Shown piece after piece: positions 54,301-63,961 of a DNA stretch of 64,000 nucleotides. How positions within the stretch are numbered: the stretch's first letter is position 1; each line of letters starts with the position of its first letter. Under the pieces are notes generated by a model. The model did not search any database. It was not told where the DNA came from and saw only the letters and a list, made by a program, of their open reading frames with translations. The stretch lies in assembly GCF_011045035.1 (NCBI RefSeq), contig NZ_JAALAA010000006.1, forward strand, positions 205,788 through 269,787, read 5' to 3'. The position numbers and the translations under genes were made by a program. The stretch is from Nocardioides turkmenicus. Its GTDB lineage: Bacteria > Actinomycetota > Actinomycetes > Propionibacteriales > Nocardioidaceae.

Positions 54301-54879
54301 CGAGGCATCCACACCGCGGCGGTCACCTACCCGATCGTCGAACGCAGCCGGGGCCGGTTGAGGTTCATCTGCTCGGCCTCCCACACCCGCGAGGACGTCG
54401 ACAGGACCCTGCAGGCGCTGGTCGAGGCGGAGGCAGAGGCGACCCGACGGACTGCATCCGACGGCGCCGCGTCGCAGTCTCATGGAGTGGAGTCGCCGGC
54501 GTCGAGATGCACTGTGACCGGGTGGGCCGAGGCGTTCACCGCCTACCTGAACACCACGCTGGCCGAGCTTCCCACGGCGGTGCCGAGCCTCGTGGTCACG
54601 ATCGAGTCGCCCGACGAGGAGGATGTCGTCGTCCGGATCGACGAGCGCGGCGCGACCCGAGGCGCCGATGTGCCCGCCGAGGCCCTCGCCTGCTCTCTTC
54701 GGCTCCTCGACGCGGGAGCGGTGGCCGCACTCAGCGCGCGGGACCCCGAGAGTCTGCTCGCGAGCATCATCGACGGGAGGTGTGCTCTCGGAGGCCACAC
54801 CCAGCCGTTCGTCTGGTTCATCGGGCGTCTCGCCGATTGGCAGCGTACGGCGAGCGAGCCCTTGACTCGGGTTTCCTGA
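51370..54879 (+). CDS. multidomain enzyme: adenylation - carrier - alpha-oxoamine synthase - C-terminal domain
   Basis: A 1,169-residue single protein. (1) NRPS-type adenylation domain, ~1-505: YTSGSTGNPKGV (about 153), NVYGPTETTV, YRTGDL, LPNGKVDR (about 478); the substrate-pocket Asp of FDPSVMEI is kept, which fits an alpha-amino acid. (2) Carrier domain, ~510-590: LGLDSLDVAEL (Ser about 542). (3) PLP alpha-oxoamine synthase, ~600-1015: FGTGMGISAAGSGQTDLHVEFE (part), VDEAHSFGLYGGRG (about 844), PLP Lys K875 in TTLSKALGS. (4) A ~120-residue C-terminal domain, outlined like SCP2. It probably condenses a carrier-bound aminoacyl unit with an amino acid to give an alpha-aminoketone (inference). 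Start 51370 follows TTGGGAG; a GTG at 51340 is possible. Confidence 0.88.
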   Translation: MRHGEHSAETIWALFDAQASSRPARTAVVDGTVDITYEQLRARAQVIADELVARGVAPGSLVGVCLGRTWELVATLLGVLRAGCGYVPLDPAYPSERVRYMVEHSRAVTVIVDDEAAELCAAAPDLVPLRTISDRRLPPGAEPVAGDIAYVIYTSGSTGNPKGVAVEHRSVVAMAKAMRRLLDEEDLGGVLAGASVCFDPSVMEILGTLMLGGTVVLAENVLALREVPCADRVRTTIMVPSAMKALLTAGPLPDGVRCVVLGGEVLTPSLVADLHAGPRPPRVLNVYGPTETTVFTTAGIVDAADEPITIGAPVAGARAYVLDESLQPVPAGEAGELFVAGDQLARGYLHDDERTRQRFLELKSDGPIPEKRIYRTGDLCRWTESGELEFLGRVDRQVKIRGHRIELDEIEVVLQSMPGVAEAAVVVDRAEGKGLLVAYVETQSESVSAASVRADLADQLPKYMTPHIVMPLAEMPRLPNGKVDRHRLPAVRRTEGVAGGPTATETRQSSLLDAVRNEVAVLLGSPAADSVPPKVSLESLGLDSLDVAELTVRLSQVLATSLPSSTLDELMTVEDAADALSAIRRASGGREPDGRPNGVGAAARLPAFQAQIRSGHPPAFAAKIPAWSAIDKGALVQHLRSLLSRSGLDPYGKVVRTGSAERGTVVDVHTGEEREAIIWTTNLYLGFNRDEKIIEEARNALSRFGTGMGISAAGSGQTDLHVEFEREFAAIVGKPSACLLPTGFTASLGAIAGVVGEGDVVVMDQLCHASLVDGARLSGARVRTFRHNDTADLRAVLEAESSPHHTTLVVLESVYSMGEGAAPLRDIVPAAKEFGALVLVDEAHSFGLYGGRGAGLCAAEGVTEHVDLILTTLSKALGSIGGVVAAQEPLIALLRSSARAYVFQANTSPADIAAALAALRRVGESDALRERLWDTANYMRERFAAAGYELGTGDGLIITPHFSDGKNLRAIARGLFERGIHTAAVTYPIVERSRGRLRFICSASHTREDVDRTLQALVEAEAEATRRTASDGAASQSHGVESPASRCTVTGWAEAFTAYLNTTLAELPTAVPSLVVTIESPDEEDVVVRIDERGATRGADVPAEALACSLRLLDAGAVAALSARDPESLLASIIDGRCALGGHTQPFVWFIGRLADWQRTASEPLTRVS

Positions 54880-54976
54880 TCCGCGCCGCCGTGTTGGCCT
54901 TTTGAGTGCGTGAGTTGCTCCGGCGGCTCGCTAGCCGCAACCTTCTGGTCACTACGCATGGCCATGGTTCTCTGCG

Positions 54977-55708
54977 ATGACCGAGATGGCTGCCGATGAC
55001 GATCGTGTCGAGACCAACGCGATCGGATGGGCGATCGCAGCTCTCCTCGCCTTGCTCCTGATGAGGTTCCTGTGGAGCCTGGCGAGGAACGAGAACCTGC
55101 TCCCGGGCGAGGTCGTCGACCACCTGCTCCACCCGGACGTCCTCGCCGGCGTCTGGCTGACGGTCCGGCTGACCGCGCTGGTCTTCGCGGTGGCGTCGGC
55201 GATCGGACTCGTCGTGGTCAGGATGGAACGCTCGGGCAACCCGTTGCTGGGCGGGATCGCGGCGGCGTACGTCTGGGTCTTCGGCAGCATCCCGGTGCTC
55301 GTGCAGCTCCTGCTGTGGAGCAACGTCGCGCTGGTCTTCCCCGACATCACGTTCGGGATCCCGGGGGTGCACATCGACGCGGTGCGGCTGGTCACGCCGG
55401 TCCACGCGGCGATCGCCGGGCTGGCGCTGGCGCTCGGTGCGTACGCGGCGAGAACCCTCCCGAGCGGCGACCGGCTCGACGCGCTGGGCGACATCCTGGT
55501 GACGACGCTCCAGGCGACCAGCCTGGTCTCGGTGCTCGCGATCACCGACCTGCTCGGGGTCGTCCAGGCGCTCGACGGGCGCAACCATCTGATCATCCCG
55601 CTGCTGGTGGTGGCGGCGATCTGGTACCTCGTCCTGGTCACCGCGGCGCGCGGCTCGGTGCGCCTGGTCCGGCTTGTGGGCGTGAAGGGCGAGGCACACA
55701 GACGGTAA
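54977..55708 (+). CDS. degenerate amino-acid ABC permease paralogue lacking the EAA loop
   Basis: A 243-residue membrane protein similar throughout to the permease at 59217 (shared [47 protein letters not shown] and HLIIPLLVVAAIWYLVLVT). The segment that should hold the ATPase-docking EAA loop is about 27 residues shorter and reads ALGAYAARTLPSGDRLDALGDILVTTLQATSLVSV (part). It therefore cannot couple to an ATPase normally. No ATPase or binding-protein gene adjoins it. Either a decaying gene or a protein with a new role. The start at 54977 has no strong ribosome site. Confidence 0.75.
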   Translation: MTEMAADDDRVETNAIGWAIAALLALLLMRFLWSLARNENLLPGEVVDHLLHPDVLAGVWLTVRLTALVFAVASAIGLVVVRMERSGNPLLGGIAAAYVWVFGSIPVLVQLLLWSNVALVFPDITFGIPGVHIDAVRLVTPVHAAIAGLALALGAYAARTLPSGDRLDALGDILVTTLQATSLVSVLAITDLLGVVQALDGRNHLIIPLLVVAAIWYLVLVTAARGSVRLVRLVGVKGEAHRR

Positions 55709-55774
55709 AGCCGAGGGTAAAAGTCGGCGACCATTGCAAGACCTGGCAACGCAAGTCTTTGTAGAGTGCGGCGC

Positions 55775-56560
55775 GTGACTTTCGAGCAGGCCTGGCAGCG
55801 GTGGCGCGATGAGCGAGAGGCCGAGCTGAGAAGTCCCGAAGGTTTCCTGGCGATCACCGGGCTGCACTGGCTGGGCCCCAAGCCGCAGCGTTTTCCCGGG
55901 ATCCCGGGCGTCTGGTCGAACGGGCCGGAGGGTGCCGTCGTCGAGCTCGGCGAGGGCGAGTGGCTCGAGCTCGGCGGGGCCACGCTCGCCGGCCGGCACG
56001 TCTTCGGCCATGTCGATCCCGTCGGTGTCATCGCCACCTATGACGCCGGGACGGTCGAGATCGCCGACCGGTTCGGCACCCCGGTGCTTCGGCCGCGGCA
56101 GCCCGACGGTCCGTTCCTGCGCGACTACACTGGCACGCCGACGTACGCTCCGGACCCGGCGTGGCGGATCATCGCCGCCTTCACCGCCTACGCGGAGCCG
56201 CGGCCGATCTCGGTCGGCTCCGTGGTCGAGGGGCGGTCGACCACCATCGACGCCGTGGGGGAGGTGGCCTTTGAAGCGGCGGGTCGCCCGCAGCGGCTGA
56301 TCGCGTTCGACGGCGGCGACGACGAGCTGTGGCTGCTGTTCACCGATGAGACCAGCGGGGTGACGACCTACGCGGCGTGCCGCCAGCTCGCCGTCGAGCG
56401 GCCCGTCGACGGGAAGGCCGTCCTCGACTTCAACCGCGCCGCCAACATGCCCTGCGCCTACACGATCCATGCCACCTGCCCGCTGCCACCCGCGAGCAAC
56501 CACATCGACGTGCTCGTCGAGGCGGGCGAGCAGACTCCGCCTCGTCCGCCCGCGGACTGA
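55775..56560 (+). CDS. DUF1684 protein, copy 1
   Basis: A 261-residue DUF1684 protein. It has WQRWRDEREAELRSPEGFLAITGLHWLG (part), a barrel-like middle, then FTDETSGVTTYAACRQLAVE and DFNRAANMPCAYTIHATCPLPP at the end. The same pattern is present in copy 2 at 61936. Its function is not established. TAGAGT at 55762-55767 with a 7-nt gap supports the GTG at 55775; a GTG at 55766 gives three more residues. It follows the degenerate permease, mirroring the second locus, where a DUF1684 gene follows a full transporter. Confidence 0.85.
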   Translation: MTFEQAWQRWRDEREAELRSPEGFLAITGLHWLGPKPQRFPGIPGVWSNGPEGAVVELGEGEWLELGGATLAGRHVFGHVDPVGVIATYDAGTVEIADRFGTPVLRPRQPDGPFLRDYTGTPTYAPDPAWRIIAAFTAYAEPRPISVGSVVEGRSTTIDAVGEVAFEAAGRPQRLIAFDGGDDELWLLFTDETSGVTTYAACRQLAVERPVDGKAVLDFNRAANMPCAYTIHATCPLPPASNHIDVLVEAGEQTPPRPPAD

Positions 56561-56614
56561 AGGTTTAACCGTGGGTAACGGACCAGAAACAGCGAAACAG
56601 GCAGACTAGGGCAC

Positions 56615-57526
56615 ATGGCGGGGACGATGTTGTGGAGAGTGCGTACGACGCTGCCGGACCGACCGGGTGCGCTGGCGGCGCTGGCTCAGCGCTGCGGTGA
56701 GGCCAAGGTCAACATCCTGGGGATGCAGATCTTCCCCGGGCTGGCGCAGGTCACCGACGAGTTCGTGCTGCGTACTCCCGCAGGCTGGGGCGAGAAGGAG
56801 ATCTGTGAACTGATCTCCTCCGCGGGCGGCGGCGGGATCGTCATCCAGATCGCGACCGAGGCAGCCCTGGCCGACCAGCCGACGCGCTACGTGCAGGCAG
56901 CCCGGCATGTCCTGGAGCGGCCGATGTCGTTCCCCGAGGTGGTCGCCCAGCTCTTCGACGCCGAGGCGGAGGCCCCGCCCGGGGTCGTCCACGACACCAT
57001 GGAGCTCCGCGTCGCGGACGTCGACGTCCAGCTCCACCGCACCGCTCCCTTCACCGCGACCGAGCACGCCCGCGGCTCCGCGATGGCCGACCTGGTCAAC
57101 GACGTCCTCGACCGCAGCCGCGAGTCGGCCGCGATCGGCACCACCCCGCCCGTACGCCGCCTGGGCACCGGAAGCACCCCCGACCTCGTCGTCACCGGCG
57201 AGACCGTGACCGCCCTGATCGACGGCGTCGCCGTCGGCATCGGCGAGGTCCTGGGCCAGGCGGAGGACGACGAGAACGTACGTATCGTCAACCTGCGCGT
57301 CGACCCGGCTTGGCAGCGCCGCGGCATCGGCACGCGGCTGCTCGTCGACACCGCCAAGCTCGCGCACATGCTCGGTGCCGACGAGATCCTGCTCACCACC
57401 CAGTCCGACAACCAGGCGGTCCTGCCCATGGTCCTCGCCGCCGGGATGCGCGGCCGGATCCGGATGGCGGGCGATCTGCTGACCGTCAAGGTGCCGGTGC
57501 GGGATCTCAAACCGTTGCAGACCTAG
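56615..57526 (+). CDS. ACT-domain plus GNAT acetyltransferase fusion
   Basis: A 303-residue protein. The N-terminal ACT domain (~1-85, WRVRTTLPDRPGALAALAQRCGEAKVNILGMQI part) is a small-molecule sensor, usually for amino acids. The C-terminal GNAT domain (~195-300) has VRIVNLRVDPAWQRRGIGTRLLVDTAKLAHMLGA (part). Amino-acid-activated ACT-GNAT acetyltransferases are described in actinobacteria (AAPatA-type, known family), so allosteric control by an amino acid is plausible. A terminator follows at 57530. Its neighbours are guaB and the transporter loci. Confidence 0.87.
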   Translation: MAGTMLWRVRTTLPDRPGALAALAQRCGEAKVNILGMQIFPGLAQVTDEFVLRTPAGWGEKEICELISSAGGGGIVIQIATEAALADQPTRYVQAARHVLERPMSFPEVVAQLFDAEAEAPPGVVHDTMELRVADVDVQLHRTAPFTATEHARGSAMADLVNDVLDRSRESAAIGTTPPVRRLGTGSTPDLVVTGETVTALIDGVAVGIGEVLGQAEDDENVRIVNLRVDPAWQRRGIGTRLLVDTAKLAHMLGADEILLTTQSDNQAVLPMVLAAGMRGRIRMAGDLLTVKVPVRDLKPLQT

Positions 57527-57529
57527 ATT

Positions 57530-57553
57530 CGCCAGGATGACTCCTGGCGTTTT
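57530..57553 (+). terminator. rho-independent terminator before guaB
   Basis: An 8-bp stem CGCCAGGA/TCCTGGCG with a 4-nt loop is followed by TTTT. It ends the ACT-GNAT transcript. A TAGAAT box (57576-57581) then begins the guaB promoter. Confidence 0.85.
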
Positions 57554-57578
57554 CGGTCACGCGGGAGCCGGAACGTAG

Positions 57579-59087
<1,509 letters not shown>

Positions 59088-59097
59088 GCCTTCGCGA

Positions 59098-59140
59098 GAC
59101 GAGCCCCGGATCCCACGGATCCGGGGCTCGTCCCATTTCT
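59098..59140 (+). terminator. rho-independent terminator after guaB
   Basis: A perfect 16-bp stem (59098-59113 with 59117-59132) around CAC is followed by CCATTTCT. It separates guaB from the amino-acid transporter operon, which has its own TAGAAT promoter at about 59173-59178. Confidence 0.9.
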
Positions 59141-59216
59141 CGGATGCTCCGCCGGGATCCAGGAACCACGGCTAGAATGTTGAGCAAGTTACTCGACAAA
59201 TAGGTGGTGGTTGCGC

Positions 59217-60185
59217 GTGAGTGTTGACGAGGCCGTACGTCGCCCCCTGCTCGCCCGCGACGGCGACGAGGAGCTGCTCGGTGCCCGGCTCGTCGCGCGC
59301 CGCAAGCCGGGACAGTGGATCTCGGCGGTGCTGGTGCTGCTGGTCGTCGCCGGGATCGTGAAGAGCCTGGTCACGAACCCGCGCTACCACTGGGACGTCG
59401 TCGGCGCCTTCTTCCTGCGCCCCTCGATCCTCGACGGGCTGGTGCTGACGCTGTGGCTGACCGCGGCGGTGCTGGTCAGCTCCTACCTGCTCGGCATCGT
59501 GCTCGCGGTCATGCGGCTCTCCGCGAACCCGGTGCTGAGCTCGGTCAGCGCGGTCTACATCTGGTTCTTCCGGAGCGTGCCGCCGCTGCTGCAGCTTCTC
59601 TTCTGGTTCCAGATGGCCTCGCTGTATCCGCAGATCAGCCTGGGCATCCCGTTCCTGAAGCCGTTCGTCACGATCGAGACGGCCCACCTGTTCAGCGGGC
59701 TGCTCGCGGCCTTCGTCGGGCTCACCTTCGACATGGCCGCGTTCGCCGCCGAGATCATCCGCGGCGGCCTGGTCTCGGTCGAGGCCGGCCAGACCGAGGC
59801 GGCCAAGGCGCTCGGCCTGTCGAAGGCCCGGATCTTCTGGCGGATCGTGCTGCCGCAGGCGATGCCGGCGATCATCCCGGCCTCCGGCAACCTGCTGATC
59901 GGGCTGCTCAAGGGCACCTCGATCGTCTCGGTGATCGCCGTGCAGGACCTGCTCTACTCGGTGCAGCTGATCTACGCGCAGAACTACCTGGTCATCCCGC
60001 TGCTCCTGGTCGCCACGATCTGGTACCTGATCCTGGTCACGATCCTGTCGACGATCCAGTTCTTCGTCGAGCGCCACTACGCCCGCGGCAAGGGTGCGCG
60101 CAGCGGGTTCTGGCAGCTGTGGCGCGGCCAGCTCCCGCTCGTCCCGCGCTCGCGCCCGCGTCGTGACCTGGAGGTGCTCCGATGA
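59217..60185 (+). CDS. polar amino acid ABC transporter permease
   Basis: A 322-residue inner-membrane permease of the HisM/GlnP type. It has an N-terminal extension ([29 protein letters not shown]) before the first span, and the EAA loop [29 protein letters not shown] (part, around residues 186-210). The start GTG 59217 has AGGTGG nine bases upstream; a TTG at 59211 is possible. It is followed by ATPase, binding protein and DUF1684 genes in one operon (ATGA overlap with the ATPase). Its degenerate paralogue is at 54977. Confidence 0.92.
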   Translation: MSVDEAVRRPLLARDGDEELLGARLVARRKPGQWISAVLVLLVVAGIVKSLVTNPRYHWDVVGAFFLRPSILDGLVLTLWLTAAVLVSSYLLGIVLAVMRLSANPVLSSVSAVYIWFFRSVPPLLQLLFWFQMASLYPQISLGIPFLKPFVTIETAHLFSGLLAAFVGLTFDMAAFAAEIIRGGLVSVEAGQTEAAKALGLSKARIFWRIVLPQAMPAIIPASGNLLIGLLKGTSIVSVIAVQDLLYSVQLIYAQNYLVIPLLLVATIWYLILVTILSTIQFFVERHYARGKGARSGFWQLWRGQLPLVPRSRPRRDLEVLR

Positions 60186-60943
60186 GCGAGCCCCTCGTCC
60201 GCGTCCGCGGCCTGAGCAAGCGGTTCGGCCACCACACGGTCCTCGACGGCATCGACCTCGACGTCGCCCGGGGCTCGGTGGCGGTCGTCCTGGGGCCGTC
60301 GGGCTCCGGCAAGTCGACGCTGCTGCGTACGGTGAACCACCTGGAGAAGCCCGACGCCGGCTTCGTCGAGGTCAACGGCGAGATCATCGGCTACCGCCGG
60401 GACGGCACCCGACTCAGAGAGCTCTCCGACCGGGCCATCACCCGCCAGCGCAGCCGGATCGGGATGGTGTTCCAGCAGTTCAACCTGTTCCCGCACAAGA
60501 CCGCGCTGGAGAACGTCCTGGAGGGCCAGCTGGCCGCAGGCGTACGCCGCGGGCCGGCCGAGGCACGCGGTCGCGAGCTGCTCGACCGGGTCGGTCTGGC
60601 CGACAAGGAGCGCTCCTACCCACGGCAGATGTCGGGCGGCCAGCAGCAGCGGGTGGCGATCGCCCGGGCGCTCGCGGTCGAGCCCGAGCTGATGCTCTTC
60701 GACGAGCCGACCTCCGCGCTCGACCCCGAGATGGTGGGCGAGGTGCTCGGTGTGATGAAGGACCTCGCCCGCACCGGGATGACGATGATCGTGGTCACCC
60801 ACGAGATCGGCTTCGCCCGCGAGGTCGCCGACCAGGTCGTCTTCCTCGACGAGGGCCGGCTGGTCGAGGCCGGCACGCCCGACGCCGTCCTCACCGAACC
60901 CACCCATGAGCGCGCTCGGGCGTTCCTCTCCGCTGTGTTGTGA
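60182..60943 (+). CDS. polar amino acid ABC transporter ATP-binding protein
   Basis: A 253-residue ABC ATPase of the GlnQ/HisP class. Walker A is [15 protein letters not shown], the Q-loop is at [16 protein letters not shown], the signature is [16 protein letters not shown], Walker B is [14 protein letters not shown], and the H-loop is VVTHEIGF. All are intact. Start ATGA overlaps the permease. It supplies energy for the permease of this operon. In principle it could not pair with the EAA-less paralogue at 54977. Confidence 0.95.
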   Translation: MSEPLVRVRGLSKRFGHHTVLDGIDLDVARGSVAVVLGPSGSGKSTLLRTVNHLEKPDAGFVEVNGEIIGYRRDGTRLRELSDRAITRQRSRIGMVFQQFNLFPHKTALENVLEGQLAAGVRRGPAEARGRELLDRVGLADKERSYPRQMSGGQQQRVAIARALAVEPELMLFDEPTSALDPEMVGEVLGVMKDLARTGMTMIVVTHEIGFAREVADQVVFLDEGRLVEAGTPDAVLTEPTHERARAFLSAVL

Positions 60944-60964
60944 CCCCTCGAAAGGACCCCATCC

Positions 60965-61918
60965 GTGAAGCTCAAGCTCGCCCTGGTCGCCGTCGCGGCC
61001 CTCGCCCTCGCTGGTTGCGGCAATGCCTCCGACACGCTCAGCGACGCCGAACGTGGCATCGGCTCGGACGGGTCGGCCTCCGCCGAACCGGGCGCGATCC
61101 CGACCCAGGACGTCGTCTCGGACGTCCAGGCGGACCCGGCCCTGACCGAGCGGCTGCCGGCCGACGTACGGAAGTCGAAGACGCTGATCCTCGGCACCAC
61201 CGAGGCGACCGGCGAGCAGGGGCTGCCGCACGGTGGGTCGGACCAGTCCGGGGAGCAGATCGGTCTCGACATCGACCTGCGCAACGCGCTCGCGGCCAAG
61301 CTCGGGGTGACCTGGAAGACGGAGTTCGGCAGCTTCGAGACGATCGTGCCGGGCACCCAGAGCGGGAAGTACGACGTCGGGCAGGCCAACTTCGCCGTCA
61401 CCTCGGAGCGGCTCGAGGTCGTGGACTACGCCACCTACCTGCTCGACGGGCAGTCGTTCGTCTCCCGTGAGGACGGTGACCTCGACCAGGTGAAGACGCT
61501 GACCGACATCTGCGGCCACACGGTCGCGACCACGCCGGGCTCCAGCTTCCAGCAGATCCTCGAGGACGGCGCCGCGGAGTGCGAGAAGGCCGGCAAGAAG
61601 GCCTACGAGGTGGAGTACTTCAAGGACAACGCCGCGATCCTGCTCGGTCTGCAGAACGGCAAGACCGACCTCTACTTCGGGCCGACCCTGTCGCTGAAGT
61701 ATCTGGTCTCCCACCAGTCCGGCCTGAAGTACCTCGGCGAGCTCAGCCTCACCGACGTCGGCTTCGTCGTCGCCAAGAACTCGCCGCTGGCCCCGGTGCT
61801 CGTCGACGCGATCAATGCGCTCATCGCCGACGGGACTTACAACAAGATCTTCACGAAGTGGGACGTTTCGGACATAAAGCTCGACAAGTCGGAGTTCAAT
61901 CCGAAGCCGGCATTCTGA
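60965..61918 (+). CDS. polar amino acid ABC transporter substrate-binding lipoprotein
   Basis: A 317-residue binding protein. The lipobox LALAGCGN (Cys about residue 18) anchors it. The SBP fold of the amino-acid class is clear: VRKSKTLILGTTEATG, IGLDIDLRNALAAKLG, QANFAVTSERLEVVDYATYLLDGQSFV (part), VATTPGSSFQQIL, and the end IFTKWDVSDIKLDKSEFNP. The start is GTG at 60965, 21 bp after the ATPase. Ligand type (glutamate, glutamine or similar) cannot be set. Confidence 0.92.
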   Translation: MKLKLALVAVAALALAGCGNASDTLSDAERGIGSDGSASAEPGAIPTQDVVSDVQADPALTERLPADVRKSKTLILGTTEATGEQGLPHGGSDQSGEQIGLDIDLRNALAAKLGVTWKTEFGSFETIVPGTQSGKYDVGQANFAVTSERLEVVDYATYLLDGQSFVSREDGDLDQVKTLTDICGHTVATTPGSSFQQILEDGAAECEKAGKKAYEVEYFKDNAAILLGLQNGKTDLYFGPTLSLKYLVSHQSGLKYLGELSLTDVGFVVAKNSPLAPVLVDAINALIADGTYNKIFTKWDVSDIKLDKSEFNPKPAF

Positions 61919-61935
61919 ACCTTCCGGGAGGACCC

Positions 61936-62724
61936 ATGACCGTCACCGACACCTTCGCCGAAGAGTGGACAGCCTGGCACGAGGAGCACGAGCGGCGCCG
62001 CGCCGACAAGCACGGTTTCCTGGCGATCACGTCGATTCGCTGGCTCGGCGAGGAGCCGGAGACGTACGACGACGTGCCGGGCGCCTGGTCGATCGGGCCC
62101 GAGGGCATCGTGGTCTCGCTCGCCCCGGGTGAGTCGCTCGTCGTCGACGGCACCGAGATCACCGGCCGGCACTCGTTCGGCGTCATCGACGAGCGCGGCG
62201 GGATCACCGCCGGGTTCGGCGACGCGGTCGTCGAGATCGCCAAGCGCGGCGGGAACGACATCCTTCGCCCGCGCCATCCCGACAACCCGGTCCTGGTCGG
62301 CTATCGCGGCACGGAGGCCTATCCGCCGGACCCGAAGTGGGCTCTTCCCGGGCGCTTCGTGGCCTACGAGACGCCGGTGCCCACCACCGTCGGCTCGGTC
62401 GTCGACGGCCTCGAGCATGTCTACGAGGCGGTGGGCGAGATCGAGTTCACCGTGGGCGACGCCGTGCACAGTCTGATCGCGTTCCCCGGCTCCGCGCCCG
62501 GCGCCCTGCACGTGCTCTTCGTCGACCAGACCTCGGGAAAGACGACGTACGCCGCCAACCGGTCGCTCTCCGTCGCCGCACCCGACGCGGAGGGCAACGT
62601 CGTGATCGACTTCAACCGCGCCACCAACCTGCCGTGCGCCTACACCGACCACGCCACCTGTCCGCTCCCGCCCGCCGGCAACCGGTTGCCGGTCGCGGTC
62701 GAGGCGGGGGAGAAGCTGCCGTAG
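61936..62724 (+). CDS. DUF1684 protein, copy 2
   Basis: A 262-residue DUF1684 protein closely related to copy 1 at 55775 (shared EWTAWHEEHERRRADKHGFLAITSIRWLG, VDQTSGKTTYAANRSL, DFNRATNLPCAYTDHATCPLPPAGN). GGGAGGACCC precedes the ATG, which lies 18 bp after the binding-protein stop, so it is the last gene of the transporter operon. The tight association in both loci suggests it acts on a transported amino-acid-related compound. This is inference. Confidence 0.88.
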   Translation: MTVTDTFAEEWTAWHEEHERRRADKHGFLAITSIRWLGEEPETYDDVPGAWSIGPEGIVVSLAPGESLVVDGTEITGRHSFGVIDERGGITAGFGDAVVEIAKRGGNDILRPRHPDNPVLVGYRGTEAYPPDPKWALPGRFVAYETPVPTTVGSVVDGLEHVYEAVGEIEFTVGDAVHSLIAFPGSAPGALHVLFVDQTSGKTTYAANRSLSVAAPDAEGNVVIDFNRATNLPCAYTDHATCPLPPAGNRLPVAVEAGEKLP

Positions 62725-62735
62725 GGCGAGCTGCT

Positions 62736-62829
62736 GGATGCTGACCGAGGTAACTCGGTGAGCGGTCGCTGCTTTCGTGGAGTTCCGCGAGGGAAGCGAT
62801 GCCCCACCGACGTACCTCGGTCAGCATCC
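62736..62829. repeat. 94-bp dispersed palindromic element, copy 2
   Basis: Perfect 15-bp terminal inverted repeats (GGATGCTGACCGAGG and CCTCGGTCAGCATCC) enclose sequence similar to the copy at 17281-17370. It lies between the convergent DUF1684 and luciferase-like genes. The inner hairpin reads ACCGAGGTAACTCGGT. It may terminate both transcripts. Confidence 0.8.
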
Positions 62830-62833
62830 GGGC

Positions 62834-63961
62834 CTAGCGACCGCGGCGGGCCCACTCTTCGGCGAGCAGCTCGTAGGAGCGGACCCGGTCGGCGTGGTCG
62901 TGGGTGATGGTCGTGATGACCAGCTCGTCGGCGTCAACAGCCCGCTGGAGGATCTCCAGCTGGTCGGCGACCTGAGCCGCGGTGCCGACGAACTGGGTGT
63001 CGAGACGGTCCTGCACGAGTGCTCGATCCTCCTCGGTCCACTCCCACGCGCGAGCCTCCTCGGGGGTGGGGAACGGGATGGCGCCCTCGGCGGTGCGGAT
63101 GGAGCGGACCCAGAGGCCGTAGCCGGTCGCGAGCTCGCGTGCCGACTCCTCGGTCTCGGCGACGACGACGTCGGCGGAGACCGCGACGTGGGGCGCGGCG
63201 AAGGTGTCGGACGGCGCGAAGGCGGCACGGTAGGAGTGGGCCGCCTCGAGGACGCCCGCGGGGTTGACGTGATAGTTGGTCGCGAAGCGGAGTCCCCGCT
63301 TGCCGGCCACCTCGGCGCTCTCACCGCCGCTGCTGCCCAGCACCCACAGCTCGAGCTCGGCGCCCTCGCCGGGTACGACCCGTGCCGGGGTGCCGGCGGC
63401 GTCGCGGTAGGTGCCGTCGACGAAGGCCAGGATCGTGTCGACCTGCTCGCCGTAGTCGGCGGAGGTCGCCCCGGGTAGCTGCAGGAGCTCCTTCTGGAGC
63501 CGGATCCGCGGTGACCCGAGCAGTCCGCTGGGGTCGAACCTCGGCGGCACGAGCAGGCCTTCCGGAGTGCGCCCGTCGACCAGCTCCACCGGGACGGTCA
63601 CCGGACCCGACGCCCCCGGTCTGCCGCCGGAGCGCCCCAGGCCGAGGTCGATCCGACCGGGGAAGGCCGCGTCGAGCAACCCGAACTCCTCGATCGTCGA
63701 CAGCGCCGTCCGGTGCCCCATCAGCACGGCGCCGGAGCCGAGCCGGATCGTCGAGGTGGCACTGCCCAGCAGCGCCAGGACCACCGCCGGTGACGTGCCG
63801 GCGACGCCGGGGTTGAGGTGGTGCTCGGCGACCCAGTAGCGGTGGTAGCCGAGGGACTCGGTCGCCTGCGCGAGCGCCACGGCGTTGCGCAACGCGTCGG
63901 CGCCGGAGGACCCGGAGGAGACGGGGACGAGATCGAGGACTGACAGGGGTACGCGGCTCAT
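62834..63961 (-). CDS. luciferase-like (LLM class) flavin-dependent oxidoreductase
   Basis: A 375-residue protein of the bacterial luciferase-like family (MsnO8-type). It opens PLSVLDLVPVSSGSSGADALRNAVALAQATESLGYHRYWVAEHHLNPGVAG (part), with the AEHH motif and GSGAVLMGHRTALSTIEEFGLLDAAFPGRIDLGLGRS (part). The end DHADRVRSYELLAEEWARRGR is typical. It probably reduces or oxygenates a small molecule with FMNH2 or F420. The substrate is unknown. The complete gene is inside the window, starting with ATG at 63961. Confidence 0.92.
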   Translation of the reverse strand: MSRVPLSVLDLVPVSSGSSGADALRNAVALAQATESLGYHRYWVAEHHLNPGVAGTSPAVVLALLGSATSTIRLGSGAVLMGHRTALSTIEEFGLLDAAFPGRIDLGLGRSGGRPGASGPVTVPVELVDGRTPEGLLVPPRFDPSGLLGSPRIRLQKELLQLPGATSADYGEQVDTILAFVDGTYRDAAGTPARVVPGEGAELELWVLGSSGGESAEVAGKRGLRFATNYHVNPAGVLEAAHSYRAAFAPSDTFAAPHVAVSADVVVAETEESARELATGYGLWVRSIRTAEGAIPFPTPEEARAWEWTEEDRALVQDRLDTQFVGTAAQVADQLEILQRAVDADELVITTITHDHADRVRSYELLAEEWARRGR

